Shown one piece after another: positions 7,535 to 16,478 of a stretch of 64,000 nt of DNA. The stretch is from the NCBI RefSeq assembly GCF_022627955.1, contig NZ_JABXGD010000005.1, positions 279,968-343,967 on the forward strand. The letters are read 5' to 3'. The stretch's first letter is position 1. Every line of letters starts with the position of its first letter. The translations under genes were made by a program, and so were the position numbers. The notes beneath the pieces were generated by a model. It had not been told where the DNA came from, ran no database searches, and saw only the letters and a program-made list of their open reading frames with translations. This stretch comes from Microbacterium sp. C5A9 (GTDB lineage Bacteria > Actinomycetota > Actinomycetes > Actinomycetales > Microbacteriaceae).

Positions 7535-9358
7535 TCAGAGCACGTCGCCGAAGGGGATCGCGTCCCCTTCGATGCCGGCCGAGAGCGAGACGAGGTCGGT
7601 GAGCGCCGTGGTCATCAGAGCGCGGTCGGCGTCGGAGAGCGGGTGGTGCCCCGCGAGGAGAGCCTGGATGTAGAGCAGCTGCACCGTCCGTGCGAACACC
7701 GCGTCGTCCTGCACGCGCACGAGGGAGCGGACGACCCGGTTCGACCAGTTCAGACACAGACGCGCGGTCGGATCGTCGTCGCGCGAGGCCGAGAGGGTGC
7801 TGTCGATGCGGTCGAGCACCCCGCCCCAGAGCGATCCGGTGATGCCCTTGGTGCGCCCCCGATCGATGCGGCGGAGCACCTCGGGGTCGGCCACGTACAG
7901 TGCGGAGAGGTCGGGCCGATCGATCGAGCGCACGGTCACCGAGCAGCCGGATGCGGTGAGCGCATCGCCCGCCCGCGTCTCGAGCGCCACCGCGAGGTCG
8001 CGGTCGTCGAGAGGGGGAGGGTCGAGACGATCGAGCTCGCCGGTCACGTCGACCGCCTCGACGGTGACCTGGGGGTACAGGTCGGGCAGCATGCGCACGA
8101 GATCGGCGTCGTAGAGGTAGCCGCCGTTCACGAGCACCTCGGAACCCGGCGAGATCCCGGCCACCTGCCGGAACTCGTCGACCGTCGCGGCGTACCTCAC
8201 GTGCGGGAACCGCTCGACGAGGTCGCCGATGCGCATCGTGCCGTGCGTGGTCTCGAGGGTCAGCCACCGCGTGATGAACCGGGCGAGCTCCTCGTCGTGC
8301 CGCACGAGCGACTTGAGGCCGACCTCGTGGATCGCCACGAACTGCGCGAGGCGGTGCGGCTCGCGCAGCCCCAGCTCGAGCACCCATCGGCGGATGCCGG
8401 CGCCCAGCTGCTCGCGCACGCGCTCGAGCGCCGCGTCGTCGACGAGCGACTCCCGGCTGGCGGTCGGTGCGAGGCCGGTCGAGTCGACCACGGCCCGCAC
8501 GAAGAACGCCCAGTCGGGCAGCACGTCGTCGACACGCTCGGCGAGCAGCATCCGTCCCAGGTACATGCGCGTCGCCTGCCGCGCTCCGGGCGGCGGGGCA
8601 TAGGGGAGCACGTACGCCAGGCCGCGCGTGCCGGTGGCCGGCTCGCTCAGCTCGATCACATCGAGAGGTGACGCGCCGAGAAGGTCGCGGCCGTACTCCA
8701 CCGCCTCGTCGGGCTGCGCGGCGGCATCGAGGAAGGGCGCGCGACGCGTGACGTCGAGCTCGCCGTTCGGAGTGTCTATCGTCACCCGCACGGGGAGGAA
8801 CTCGGCGAAGCTCGTGGCGAGCTCGCGCACCGCGGCCGGCCGGAGCAGCTCGTCGGCGTCGAAGCGCGGCACGAGGTGCACGCTCGTGCCGACGGGCAGG
8901 TCGTCGTCGATCTCGACCACGCGGAACGTGCCGTCGGCGCTGCCCGTCCATTCGACGGCGGAGCCGCCTCGGGCGCTGCGGGAGCGGATCACGATCGTGT
9001 CGGCCACCATGAAGCAGCTGAGCAGTCCGATGCCGAACTGGCCGAGGTAGTCGCTGCGGGGGAGGTCGAAGATGTCGCGCTTCGAGCTGCGTCCCACGGT
9101 GGCGAGCAGATCCGCCACCTCGCCGGCCGTGAGGCCCACGCCGTCGTCGCGCAGCACGAACTCGGGGGAGGAGTCGCTGAGGGGCGTGATCCGGATGCGG
9201 CCGCCCGCGCCGTCGACCTCGCGGCGTGCCGTGACCGCGTCGCGGGCGTTCTGCAGCAGCTCTCGCAGGTACACCCGGGGACTCGAATAGATGTGGCGAC
9301 TCAGCAGGTCGACGACCCCGCGCAGATCCACCTGGAACTGCTGCACGTCAGCACTCAC
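7535..9358 (-). CDS. Hsp90-family molecular chaperone (HtpG-like)
   Basis: A 607-residue ATP-dependent chaperone. The N-terminal GHKL domain carries the Hsp90 signatures YLRELLQNARDA, DDGVGLT and GQFGIGLLSCFMVAD. The middle and C-terminal domains follow but are diverged from E. coli HtpG (for example FFVRAVVDSTGLAPTASRESL). It matches the shorter 'HSP90 family protein' group of actinobacteria rather than classical HtpG. The reading frame runs upstream through the tRNA-Trp locus, so a start must be chosen. GTG at 9358 has GGAGGGG 6-7 nt upstream, while the ATG at 9364 directly abuts that sequence. The C-terminus lacks a eukaryotic MEEVD tail, although a TPR protein gene follows. Confidence 0.88.
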   Translation of the reverse strand: MSADVQQFQVDLRGVVDLLSRHIYSSPRVYLRELLQNARDAVTARREVDGAGGRIRITPLSDSSPEFVLRDDGVGLTAGEVADLLATVGRSSKRDIFDLPRSDYLGQFGIGLLSCFMVADTIVIRSRSARGGSAVEWTGSADGTFRVVEIDDDLPVGTSVHLVPRFDADELLRPAAVRELATSFAEFLPVRVTIDTPNGELDVTRRAPFLDAAAQPDEAVEYGRDLLGASPLDVIELSEPATGTRGLAYVLPYAPPPGARQATRMYLGRMLLAERVDDVLPDWAFFVRAVVDSTGLAPTASRESLVDDAALERVREQLGAGIRRWVLELGLREPHRLAQFVAIHEVGLKSLVRHDEELARFITRWLTLETTHGTMRIGDLVERFPHVRYAATVDEFRQVAGISPGSEVLVNGGYLYDADLVRMLPDLYPQVTVEAVDVTGELDRLDPPPLDDRDLAVALETRAGDALTASGCSVTVRSIDRPDLSALYVADPEVLRRIDRGRTKGITGSLWGGVLDRIDSTLSASRDDDPTARLCLNWSNRVVRSLVRVQDDAVFARTVQLLYIQALLAGHHPLSDADRALMTTALTDLVSLSAGIEGDAIPFGDVL

Positions 9359-9412
9359 CCGCATCCCCTCCCGTCGGACCCGCTCGAGCCTAACAACAAC
9401 ACGGATGCCGCC

Positions 9413-9429
9413 GCCGGTTCGGAACCGGC
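9413..9429. promoter_or_regulatory. perfect inverted repeat upstream of the Hsp90-like gene
   Basis: Arms GCCGGTTC and GAACCGGC flank a single G. It lies in the 190-nt region between the Hsp90-like gene (-) and tRNA-Trp (+), about 50 nt from the Hsp90 start. It could be a repressor site; no regulator can be assigned. Confidence 0.4.
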
Positions 9430-9441
9430 CGGGGGATGCCG

Positions 9442-9447
9442 TATGCT
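9442..9447 (+). promoter_or_regulatory. candidate -10 box for the tRNA-Trp-secE-nusG transcript
   Basis: TATGCT, with a TTGACG sequence overlapping its end that could serve as the -35 of a second start. The true start site cannot be fixed by eye. The tRNA begins about 100 nt downstream and would be cut from the precursor. Confidence 0.35.
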
Positions 9448-9547
9448 TGACGAGCAGTTGTTGTCTGCATTCTTTCGCCGTGCCCCGGTCCTTCCGGTCC
9501 GGTATCGGTGGCAGGATGAAGGCGACACCCCGAGACCACCGGTCTCT

Positions 9548-9620
<73 letters not shown>

Positions 9621-9659
9621 CGCGTCAGCGCACGCTGACACACGAAAGGTACATTCAGG

Positions 9660-9932
9660 ATGGATCAGGACGAACCGCGCGGCGATGTCGTCGCGGCCGG
9701 CGCCACCCGCGAGAAGAAGCGCGGGCCCCTCGGCTTCTTCGGGAGCATCGCCCTGTTCTTCCGTCAGGTCATCGCAGAGCTTCGCAAGGTCGTCACCCCG
9801 ACCCGCAAGGAGCTGGTCAAGTTCACCGCGGTCGTGCTGGTCTTCGTTCTGATCGTCATGGGCATCGTCTACGGACTGGACACCTTGTTCGCGTGGGTGA
9901 CGCACATTGTTTTCGGAGTTCCCGGCGCCTGA
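9660..9932 (+). CDS. secE: preprotein translocase subunit SecE
   Basis: A 90-residue protein with one C-terminal transmembrane helix (about residues 52-78). It is preceded by the conserved SecE segment FFRQVIAELRKVVTPTRKEL, which lies on the membrane surface and contacts SecY. It is the essential clamp subunit of the SecYEG channel. The single-TM form is usual in Gram-positive bacteria. It lies between tRNA-Trp and nusG, a gene order conserved in most bacteria, and shares their transcript. Confidence 0.95.
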   Translation: MDQDEPRGDVVAAGATREKKRGPLGFFGSIALFFRQVIAELRKVVTPTRKELVKFTAVVLVFVLIVMGIVYGLDTLFAWVTHIVFGVPGA

Positions 9933-9973
9933 TGCCCTTGCGGCTCGTGCCGCAGTGATTGGAAAGAAACAAC

Positions 9974-11017
9974 GTGTCTGAACGATATTCCGACGACGCC
10001 GACTGGGCGACTGCCGCTGAGCAGTCCAGCGAAGAGGACGAGGCCCAGGAGGGCAACGTCCTCGCCGCCGAAGAGCGCTCCGTCACGTCGGCCGAGCACG
10101 TCGCCCTCCACATCGAGGACGTCGACGGCGAGGAAGACGACAGCACCGACGATGACACCGACATCGAAATCGACGACCCGGAGGCGGACGCGATCGTGAA
10201 CGACGCTCTCAACCTGGACGAAGCGGCTGAGTCTGAAGCTGCCGCTGAGGTCCTCAATGATTCTGTGGCGGAAGAGACCGCCGAGCTCGAGGCCGCCGAG
10301 GCCGACGAGGTCACCCCGTACGACGGCCCCGACCTCGGTGCCGATGACGAGCAGGGCGACGACTCCGAGTCCGACGACGAGGACGACGCCGAGGAAGACC
10401 CGTACGAGGCCTTCCGCCTCGACCTGCGCATGCTCCCCGGCAAGTGGTACGTCATCCACTCGTACGCCGGCTTCGAGCGCAAGGTCAAGGCGAACATCGA
10501 GCAGCGCAAGTCGACGCTCGAGGTCGAGGACGAGATCTACCAGATCGAGGTCCCGATGGAGGACGTCGTCGAGATCAAGAACGGCCAGCGCAAGATGGTC
10601 ACCCGCGTGCGCATCCCGGGCTACGTGCTCGTGCGCATGGAGCTCACGGAAGACACCTGGTCGGTCGTGCGCCACACCCCGGGTGTCACCGGCTTCGTGG
10701 GCAACGCCCACAACCCGACGCCGCTGCGCTTCGAAGAGGCCTTCAACATGCTGAAGTCGCTCGTCGAGGTCAAGGACGCTCCGACCGCCAAGAACATCGC
10801 GGCCAAGGGCGGCGTCGCCGTCGCCCGTCCGCTGCCCGCCGAGGTCGACTTCGAGATCGGCGAGACGATCACCATCAAGGAGGGCTCGTTCGCGGGTCTT
10901 CCCGGTTCGATCAGCGAGATCAAGCCGGAGAGCGGCAAGCTCACCGTGCTCGTCTCCCTCTTCGAGCGCGAGACCCCGGTCGAGCTGTCGTTCGACCAGG
11001 TCACCAAGATGGTCTGA
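9974..11017 (+). CDS. nusG: transcription termination/antitermination factor NusG with long acidic N-terminal extension
   Basis: A 347-residue NusG. Residues 1-150 form a disordered, very acidic extension (runs of D and E) with no counterpart in E. coli NusG (181 aa). The NGN domain starts at about residue 157 ([19 protein letters not shown]), and a C-terminal KOW domain ([19 protein letters not shown]) binds Rho or ribosomal protein S10. The start is the GTG at 9974, with GGAAAG 7 nt upstream; the in-frame TTG at 9959 lies before that site and is rejected. Acidic NusG extensions are known in actinobacteria, and this one is long. Confidence 0.95.
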   Translation: MSERYSDDADWATAAEQSSEEDEAQEGNVLAAEERSVTSAEHVALHIEDVDGEEDDSTDDDTDIEIDDPEADAIVNDALNLDEAAESEAAAEVLNDSVAEETAELEAAEADEVTPYDGPDLGADDEQGDDSESDDEDDAEEDPYEAFRLDLRMLPGKWYVIHSYAGFERKVKANIEQRKSTLEVEDEIYQIEVPMEDVVEIKNGQRKMVTRVRIPGYVLVRMELTEDTWSVVRHTPGVTGFVGNAHNPTPLRFEEAFNMLKSLVEVKDAPTAKNIAAKGGVAVARPLPAEVDFEIGETITIKEGSFAGLPGSISEIKPESGKLTVLVSLFERETPVELSFDQVTKMV

Positions 11018-11028
11018 CACACGCCTCT

Positions 11029-11064
11029 CGAGAACGGCCGTCCCTTTCGGGGCGGCCGTTCTCG
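11029..11064 (+). terminator. hairpin terminator after nusG
   Basis: Twelve-nt arms CGAGAACGGCCG and CGGCCGTTCTCG are extended by a CCC/GGG inner stem around a TTTC loop. No T-run follows, as is usual in this GC range. It separates secE-nusG from the rplKA promoter. Confidence 0.75.
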
Positions 11065-11140
11065 CGTTCCCGGCGGATCCCGTCGAGCGCTGCCGTCCGA
11101 TGCGCGGTGGGCGCAGTACTCCACCACGCACCGGATCAGG

Positions 11141-11146
11141 TAGACT
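11141..11146 (+). promoter_or_regulatory. -10 box of rplK-rplA
   Basis: TAGACT, the same hexamer found before the SRP RNA and tRNA-Ser genes in this window. A start about 6-7 nt downstream leaves a leader of roughly 105 nt before rplK. Confidence 0.6.
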
Positions 11147-11152
11147 TGTGTG

Positions 11153-11257
11153 GTTTGCGTGCCGCTTCGGCGTGCGTGCAGACGACCGCAGCCCGGAGAT
11201 GCCGGGTTCGCGGGAGAGCGGATGCAACCGGCATCCGTTCGATGAAAGGAAGAGGAT
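11153..11257 (+). promoter_or_regulatory. structured 5' leader of rplK-rplA
   Basis: The leader has several potential stems, including CCCGG..CCGGG and CGGATGC..GCATCCG just before the ribosome binding site. Ribosomal protein L1 represses this operon through its leader in other bacteria. I cannot identify an L1 site with certainty here. Confidence 0.35.
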
Positions 11258-11689
11258 ATGGCACCGAAGAAGAAGGTGACCGGCCTGATCAAGCTTCAGA
11301 TCAACGCCGGTGCAGCCAACCCGGCGCCGCCGATCGGCCCCGCGCTCGGTCAGCATGGCGTCAACATCATGGAGTTCTGCAAGGCGTACAACGCCGCGAC
11401 CGAGTCGCAGCGCGGCAACGTCATCCCCGTCGAGATCACCGTCTACGAGGACCGCAGCTTCACCTTCGTCCTGAAGACCCCGCCTGCTGCGGAGCTCATC
11501 AAGAAGGCCGCCGGCGTGCCCAAGGGCTCGTCGACGCCTCACACGGTCAAGGTCGCGAAGATCACCAAGGACCAGGTCCGTCAGATCGCCGAGACCAAGC
11601 AGGCCGACCTGAACGCGAACGACATCGAGGCTGCCTCGAAGATCATCGCCGGAACCGCCCGTTCCATGGGCATCACGGTCGAGGGCTGA
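11258..11689 (+). CDS. rplK: 50S ribosomal protein L11
   Basis: A 143-residue protein of the GTPase-associated centre, binding 23S rRNA together with L10. The family sequence is recognisable throughout ([35 protein letters not shown], then [15 protein letters not shown]), and the usual length is 141-144. The Shine-Dalgarno GGAAGAGG lies just before the ATG. It is the first gene of the two-gene L11-L1 operon; rplA follows after 11 nt. Confidence 0.98.
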
Positions 11690-11700
11690 GGAGAATAATC

Positions 11701-12390
11701 ATGGCTACGAAGTCCAAGGCTTACAAGGCTGCCGCCGAGAAGATCGAGGCAGACCGTTTCTACACTCCCACCGAGGCAGTCGCCCTCGCCAAGGAGACCG
11801 GCTCGTCGAAGTTCGACTCGACCGTCGAGGTCGCGCTGAAGCTCTCGGTCGACCCCCGCAAGGCAGACCAGATGGTGCGCGGCACCGTCATCCTGCCCCA
11901 CGGAACCGGTAAGACCGCCCGCGTCATCGTCTTCGCCACCGGCCCCGCGGCCGAGGCTGCGATCGCCGCCGGTGCCGATGAGGTCGGCGGCGCCGAGCTC
12001 ATCGAGAAGGTCGCCGCAGGCTGGACCGCGTTCGACGCGGCCGTCTCGACCCCGGAGCTCATGGGCCAGGTCGGCCGTCTCGGAAAGGTCCTGGGTCCGC
12101 GTGGACTCATGCCGAACCCGAAGACCGGCACCGTGACCCCCAACACGGCCAAGGCCGTCGAGGAGATCAAGGGCGGAAAGATCGAGTTCCGCGTCGACAA
12201 GCACGCCAACGTGCACTTCGTCGTCGGCAAGTCGTCGTTCTCCGCTGAGCAGCTCGACGAGAACATCGGCGCAGCGCTCGAGGAGATCGTCCGCCTCAAG
12301 CCGTCGAGCTCGAAGGGCCGTTACATCCAGAAGGGCGCCGTGTCGACCACGTTCGGCCCCGGCATCCCGCTGGACGTCAACTCCATCTGA
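11701..12390 (+). CDS. rplA: 50S ribosomal protein L1
   Basis: A 229-residue L1 stalk protein with the family signature [26 protein letters not shown], which includes the conserved rRNA-binding loop. The length is normal. GAGGAG at the end of rplK provides the ribosome binding site, so translation of L11 and L1 is coupled. A strong terminator follows. L1 is the likely autogenous repressor of this operon (family knowledge). Confidence 0.98.
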   Translation: MATKSKAYKAAAEKIEADRFYTPTEAVALAKETGSSKFDSTVEVALKLSVDPRKADQMVRGTVILPHGTGKTARVIVFATGPAAEAAIAAGADEVGGAELIEKVAAGWTAFDAAVSTPELMGQVGRLGKVLGPRGLMPNPKTGTVTPNTAKAVEEIKGGKIEFRVDKHANVHFVVGKSSFSAEQLDENIGAALEEIVRLKPSSSKGRYIQKGAVSTTFGPGIPLDVNSI

Positions 12391-12402
12391 GTGTGATTCC
12401 GG

Positions 12403-12432
12403 AAAGGCCCCCGCAGCTGCGGGGGCCTTTCT
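12403..12432 (+). terminator. rplKA terminator
   Basis: A perfect 28-nt palindrome (12403-12430), arms AAAGGCCCCCGCAG and CTGCGGGGGCCTTT, followed by CT. This is a classic intrinsic terminator with the T-run formed by the arm end. Confidence 0.92.
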
Positions 12433-12473
12433 GCATCCCGGATCGACATCCGACGTCACGCGATGTGGGATGC
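12433..12473 (+). other. second stem-loop, upstream of the amino acid ABC operon
   Basis: GCATCCC (12433-12439) plus ACATC (12446-12450) can pair with the continuous run GATGTGGGATGC (12462-12473), giving a 12-bp stem with one 6-nt bulge. It lies about 75 nt before the lipoprotein start, in the likely 5' region of that operon. Whether it is a leader element or a second terminator is open. Confidence 0.35.
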
Positions 12474-12548
12474 TGGCGACAGTCCGCGTACTGTGGGTGA
12501 GTTCCGCGCCACAGCACTCGCGTCTCACCGCACCCCAGGAGGGTTTCC

Positions 12549-13367
12549 ATGTCCCGTCGCCTCATCGCCGTCACCGCGCTCGTCGTCGCCGCCGCAGCGC
12601 TCACCGGATGCAGCGGAAGCACCGCGCCCGCAGAGAGCAGCTCGAGCGGAGAGGGCTCGGGCAGCGACCTCGGTCTGCTCAAGGACGGCGTCCTCACGGT
12701 CGCGACCGAGGGCACCTACCGTCCCTTCAGCTTCCACGACGAAGACGGGGCGGGAGAGCTGACCGGCTTCGACGTCGAGATCATCGAGGCGGTCGCCGAC
12801 AAGCTCGACCTCGAGATCGAGTTCCAGGAGACCCAGTGGGACGCGATCTTCGCGGGCCTGGACGCCGGGCGCTTCGACCTGATCGCGAACCAGGTGAGCA
12901 TCAACGACGAGCGTGAGGCCAAGTACCTCTTCAGCGCTCCGTACACGGTGTCTCCCGGTGTGATCGTGGTGGCCGAGGACGACGACTCGATCTCGTCGTT
13001 CGACGATCTCGCCGGCAAGACCACGGCGCAGTCCCTCACCAGCAACTGGTACGAGCTGGCCACCGAGTCGGGCGCCACGGTCGAGGGCGTCGAGGGATGG
13101 GCGCAGGCGGTCGAGCTGCTGCGTCAGGGTCGCGTCGACGCGACCGTCAACGACAAGCTGACGTTCCTCGACTACGAGACCACCAACAGCCCGTCCGGCC
13201 TGAAGATCGCGGCCGAGACCGACGAGGCGGGCGAGCAGGCGTTCGTCTTCACGAAGGACAAGACCGACCTGGTCGAGGCGATCGACGGCGCTCTCGACGA
13301 GCTGCGTGCCGACGGCACGCTCGCCGAGATCAGCGACAAGTACTTCGGCGAAGACGTCACGCAGTAG
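12549..13367 (+). CDS. polar amino acid (probably cystine) ABC transporter, substrate-binding lipoprotein
   Basis: A 272-residue extracytoplasmic solute-binding protein of family 3. The signal peptide ends in the lipobox LTGC (Cys at about residue 21), then a Ser/Gly-rich linker, then the binding fold starting LLKDGVLTVATEGTYRPFSFHDE and GELTGFDVEIIEAVADKL. The run DDLAGKTTAQSLTSNWYELA and the overall pattern resemble TcyA/FliY-type cystine binders, but specificity is inferred. Shine-Dalgarno GGAGG lies 6 nt before the ATG. It is the first gene of a three-gene import operon. Confidence 0.85.
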   Translation: MSRRLIAVTALVVAAAALTGCSGSTAPAESSSSGEGSGSDLGLLKDGVLTVATEGTYRPFSFHDEDGAGELTGFDVEIIEAVADKLDLEIEFQETQWDAIFAGLDAGRFDLIANQVSINDEREAKYLFSAPYTVSPGVIVVAEDDDSISSFDDLAGKTTAQSLTSNWYELATESGATVEGVEGWAQAVELLRQGRVDATVNDKLTFLDYETTNSPSGLKIAAETDEAGEQAFVFTKDKTDLVEAIDGALDELRADGTLAEISDKYFGEDVTQ

Positions 13368-13370
13368 TCC

Positions 13371-14036
13371 ATGGAGAACCCCTGGCAGCTGTTCCTCGAC
13401 TCGCTCGGGCCCATCGCCCTGGCGGGGGTGACGGTGACGGTGCCGCTGGCGCTGCTGTCGTTCGCCCTCGGCCTCGTGATCGCGATCCTCGTCGCGCTGA
13501 TGAGGATCTCGGTCAACCCGATCGTGTCGGGCATCGCCCGGTTCTACATCTCGGTGATCCGCGGCACCCCGATGCTGGTGCAGCTGTTCGTGATCTTCTA
13601 CGGCCTGCCGTCGATCGGGGTCACGCTCGACCCCTGGCCGAGTGCGGTCATCGCGCTCTCGCTCAACGTCGGCGGGTACGCGGCCGAGGTCGTCCGCGCG
13701 GCGATCCTCTCGGTGCCGAAGGGGCAGTGGGAGGCCGCCTACACGGTGGGCATGAACCGCACGCGCACCCTCACGCGGGTCATCCTCCCGCAGGCCGCGC
13801 GGGTGTCGGTGCCGCCGCTGTCGAACACGTTCATCTCGCTGGTGAAGGACACGTCGCTCGCGTCGCTCATCCTCGTCACCGAGCTCTTCAAGGTGGCTCA
13901 GCAGATCGCCGCAGCGACCCTGGAGTTCATGGTCGTCTATCTGGCGGCCGCGCTGGTCTACTGGGTGATCTGCCTCGTTCTGTCGTTCGGGCAGAGCGCG
14001 CTCGAGAGGAGGCTCGACCGTCATGTCGCTCGCTGA
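13371..14036 (+). CDS. polar amino acid ABC transporter, permease
   Basis: A 221-residue inner-membrane permease of the HisM/TcyB family with about five transmembrane helices. It carries the EAA loop that contacts the ATPase ([33 protein letters not shown]). The start follows the stop of the binding-protein gene by 3 nt with no clear ribosome site, so translation is probably coupled. Its 3' end overlaps the ATPase gene by 14 nt. One permease gene is enough to make a homodimeric channel. Confidence 0.9.
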   Translation: MENPWQLFLDSLGPIALAGVTVTVPLALLSFALGLVIAILVALMRISVNPIVSGIARFYISVIRGTPMLVQLFVIFYGLPSIGVTLDPWPSAVIALSLNVGGYAAEVVRAAILSVPKGQWEAAYTVGMNRTRTLTRVILPQAARVSVPPLSNTFISLVKDTSLASLILVTELFKVAQQIAAATLEFMVVYLAAALVYWVICLVLSFGQSALERRLDRHVAR

Positions 14037-14835
14037 TGATCGCACGTCGACGGCCGACCGGCTGCTGACCGCTCGGGGGCTGCGCAAGAGCTTCGGCGAG
14101 AACGAGGTGCTCCGGGGCATCGATCTGACCCTGCACCGGGGAGAGGTCGTCGTGCTGATCGGCCCGAGCGGTTCGGGCAAGACGACGGTGCTGCGTGCGC
14201 TCAACGGCCTGGAGACGCCGGATGCCGGTGAGATCGTCGTGGCCGGCGGCCCCGACATCGACTTCGCGCCGACCGAGAGAGTGCCCGCGCGAGTGCAGAA
14301 GCAGAAGCGGCTGGCTCTGCGTGACCGCTCGGCCATGGTGTTCCAGCACCACAATCTGTTCCCCCACCTCACGGTGCTGCAGAACGTGATCGAAGGTCCC
14401 TGGCGCGTGCAGGGCCGCCCGAAGGCCGAAGTCGTGGCCGAGGCGCAGGCGCTTCTCGCCCGGGTCGGGCTTGCCGACAAGGCCGATGCGCGGCCGCATG
14501 AGCTGTCGGGCGGACAGCAGCAGCGCGTGGGCATCGTGCGCGCGCTGGCCCTGCGGCCCGACCTGCTGCTCTTCGACGAGCCGACCAGCGCGCTCGATCC
14601 GGAACTGGTCGGCGAGGTGCTCCTGGTGATCAAGGAGCTCGCCGACGACGGGTGGAGCATGGTGGTCGTCACGCACGAGTTGAGCTTCGCCCGCGAGGCG
14701 GCCGACCATGTACTGTTCATGGACGGCGGGGTCGTGATCGAACAGGGCTCTCCGGGGCAGCTCTTCGGAGCGCCGCAGCACGAGCGCACGAAGCGCTTCC
14801 TCACCCGCATCCTGCGACCGCTCGACGGAGACTGA
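14023..14835 (+). CDS. polar amino acid ABC transporter, ATP-binding protein
   Basis: A 270-residue ABC ATPase with Walker [11 protein letters not shown]-loop [10 protein letters not shown], signature LSGGQQQR, Walker [13 protein letters not shown] and switch His in VVTHE. It is slightly longer than usual (about 240-250) because of an insertion between Walker A and the Q-loop ([17 protein letters not shown]). It overlaps the permease gene and closes the import operon. It converges on lysE with 39 nt between the stops and no clear terminator. Confidence 0.93.
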   Translation: MSLADDRTSTADRLLTARGLRKSFGENEVLRGIDLTLHRGEVVVLIGPSGSGKTTVLRALNGLETPDAGEIVVAGGPDIDFAPTERVPARVQKQKRLALRDRSAMVFQHHNLFPHLTVLQNVIEGPWRVQGRPKAEVVAEAQALLARVGLADKADARPHELSGGQQQRVGIVRALALRPDLLLFDEPTSALDPELVGEVLLVIKELADDGWSMVVVTHELSFAREAADHVLFMDGGVVIEQGSPGQLFGAPQHERTKRFLTRILRPLDGD

Positions 14836-14874
14836 GCCCGCACGACGGGTGAGCCCGCACAGAGGGGTCGGTGG

Positions 14875-15534
14875 TCAGCCGCCGAGCACCGGCAGCACGA
14901 GGCTGATCGCGATCGCGACCATCACGACTGCGATGATCCCGTCGAGGATCCGCCACGACCGTGTGGTGCGCAGCCACCGGCCGAGGTGGCGGGCGCCGAA
15001 CCCGAGAGCGGTGAACCACAGGATGCTGGCGGCGATCGCCCCCGCCGCGAACAGCCAGCGGTCGTCGCCGTGCGTCGCCGCGATCGATCCGAGCATGAGC
15101 ACGGTGTCGAGGTACACATGCGGGTTCAGCCAGGTGAGGGCGAGGACCGTGAGCAGCACCGGCGCGAGTGCGGTGCGGGTCGACGTCGTGGTCGTCGCGA
15201 GTCCCGGCGACGCGGGTGCCACGGAGGTCGCGTCGTCCACGTGCAGCTCCTCACCGCCGCGGAGAGCGCGTCGCGCGGCGAGGATCCCGTACACGAGCAG
15301 GAAGACCGCCCCCGCCCAGCGGGCGATCACGACGAGCCAGGGAGCCGCCGAGATCACGACGCCCAGCCCTGCCACCCCCGCCGCGATCAGCAGCGCATCG
15401 GAGAGCGCGCACACGAGGACGACGGGCAGGACATGCTCTCGGCGGATGCCCTGGCGCAGCACGAAGACGTTCTGCGCGCCGATCGCGACGATGAGAGAGA
15501 GACCGAGTCCGAGGCCCGAGAAGACGGAGAGCAT
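14875..15534 (-). CDS. lysE: LysE/ArgO family basic amino acid exporter
   Basis: A 219-residue membrane protein with about six helices. It exports lysine and/or arginine and protects against excess when peptides are degraded. The family signature is at the N-terminus (GLGLGLSLIVAIGAQNVFVLRQGI), with TWLNPHVYLDTVLMLG further on. A His/Asp/Thr-rich loop lies in the middle. It is divergent from the LysR-type regulator lysG across a 71-nt region holding a perfect palindrome, the standard lysEG arrangement. A TACGGT box sits 6 nt before the ATG, so the mRNA is probably leaderless. Confidence 0.92.
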   Translation of the reverse strand: MLSVFSGLGLGLSLIVAIGAQNVFVLRQGIRREHVLPVVLVCALSDALLIAAGVAGLGVVISAAPWLVVIARWAGAVFLLVYGILAARRALRGGEELHVDDATSVAPASPGLATTTTSTRTALAPVLLTVLALTWLNPHVYLDTVLMLGSIAATHGDDRWLFAAGAIAASILWFTALGFGARHLGRWLRTTRSWRILDGIIAVVMVAIAISLVLPVLGG

Positions 15535-15540
15535 GGATCA

Positions 15541-15546
15541 ACCGTA
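15541..15546 (-). promoter_or_regulatory. -10 box of lysE (leaderless)
   Basis: TACGGT on the minus strand, 6 nt before the lysE ATG. There is no ribosome binding site. Confidence 0.5.
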
Positions 15547-15588
15547 GGTACGGGAGTGTCAACAGCTCCAGCGAGGATTCCTTGTGAA

Positions 15589-15607
15589 ACATTAGTCTGA
15601 CTAATGT
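15589..15607. promoter_or_regulatory. lysG operator overlapping its own start codon
   Basis: A perfect inverted repeat, ACATTAGTC-T-GACTAATGT. It covers the presumed -10 box TAGTCT (15593-15598) and the first two bases of the lysG GTG. A LysR-type T-N11-A-like palindrome at this place fits autorepression plus activation of divergent lysE. Confidence 0.75.
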
Positions 15608-16478
15608 GAAGATCGATCCGGAGCTCGCGTCCACCGTGGCGGCCGTCGCCGACGAGGGGACGCTCGATGCGGCGTCCCGTGTCCTGCAGATCACCCCGTC
15701 GGCGGTCAGTCAGCGCCTGAAGACGCTCGAGCAGCAGCTCGGCCGGGTTCTGGTCGTGCGTTCGAAGCCCGCCCGACTCACCGAAGCGGGGGAAGCTGTG
15801 GTGCGGCTGGCACGCCAGATCGAGCTGCTCGAGCATGACGCACTCGGCGGCCTCGGCCTCGACGGCGACGCGCCGCGCATCCGCATCCCGCTCGCGGTCA
15901 ACGCCGACTCGATGGCCACCTGGTTCCTGCGACCGATCGCCCGGCTGTCCGCCGCGCACGACATCGACGTCGACCTGCACAGGGACGATCAGAACTTCAC
16001 GGCCCGGCTGCTCGAGTCGGGCACGGTCATGGCGGCGGTCACGAGTGAGCAGACACCCGTGGCCGGATGCTCGGTCACACCGCTCGGCGTGCTGGAGTAT
16101 CGGGCGATGGCGGAAGCGGGCTTCGCCGAGCGCTGGTTCCCCGACGGGGCGACGCCCGAGGCTCTCGCGGTCGCGCCGTTCGTCGACTTCGACCGGCGCG
16201 ACACCCTGCAGCACGAATGGCTCCGGACCAGGGGAGTGGCGGCCCACGGAGTCCCGCGCCACTACGTTCCGGCATCCCACGACTTCGCCCTTGCCGTGCG
16301 TCTGGGGCTCGGGTGGGGAATGGTGCCGATCCTGCAGCACGACGACGCGCTCGTGCCGCTGGGCGGCGATCCGGTGCGGGTCGCACTCTATTGGCAGCAG
16401 TGGAACCTGCGCTCCGACCTGCTCGACACGATCGCGGCCGAGGTCGCCGCCGAGGCTCGACGGGTGCTCGTGCGGTGA
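15606..16478 (+). CDS. lysG: LysR-family regulator of lysE (LysG/ArgP type)
   Basis: A 290-residue transcription factor. The N-terminal winged helix-turn-helix (residues 1-60, with ITPSAVSQRLKTLEQQLG) is followed by a LysR effector domain that would bind Lys, Arg or His. The start is GTG at 15606; the overlapping ATG at 15604 runs into a stop at once. A TAGTCT box lies 7 nt before the GTG and no ribosome site is present, so it is leaderless. The gene is divergent from lysE and shares its operator. Confidence 0.92.
   Translation: MKIDPELASTVAAVADEGTLDAASRVLQITPSAVSQRLKTLEQQLGRVLVVRSKPARLTEAGEAVVRLARQIELLEHDALGGLGLDGDAPRIRIPLAVNADSMATWFLRPIARLSAAHDIDVDLHRDDQNFTARLLESGTVMAAVTSEQTPVAGCSVTPLGVLEYRAMAEAGFAERWFPDGATPEALAVAPFVDFDRRDTLQHEWLRTRGVAAHGVPRHYVPASHDFALAVRLGLGWGMVPILQHDDALVPLGGDPVRVALYWQQWNLRSDLLDTIAAEVAAEARRVLVR

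Noticed and set aside
4490..8671. Long open frames opposite the TPR and Hsp90-like genes
   Set aside because: They are frame shadows caused by high GC. Their residues (R, A, G, H, P runs) lack any domain, and the opposite strand has clear genes.
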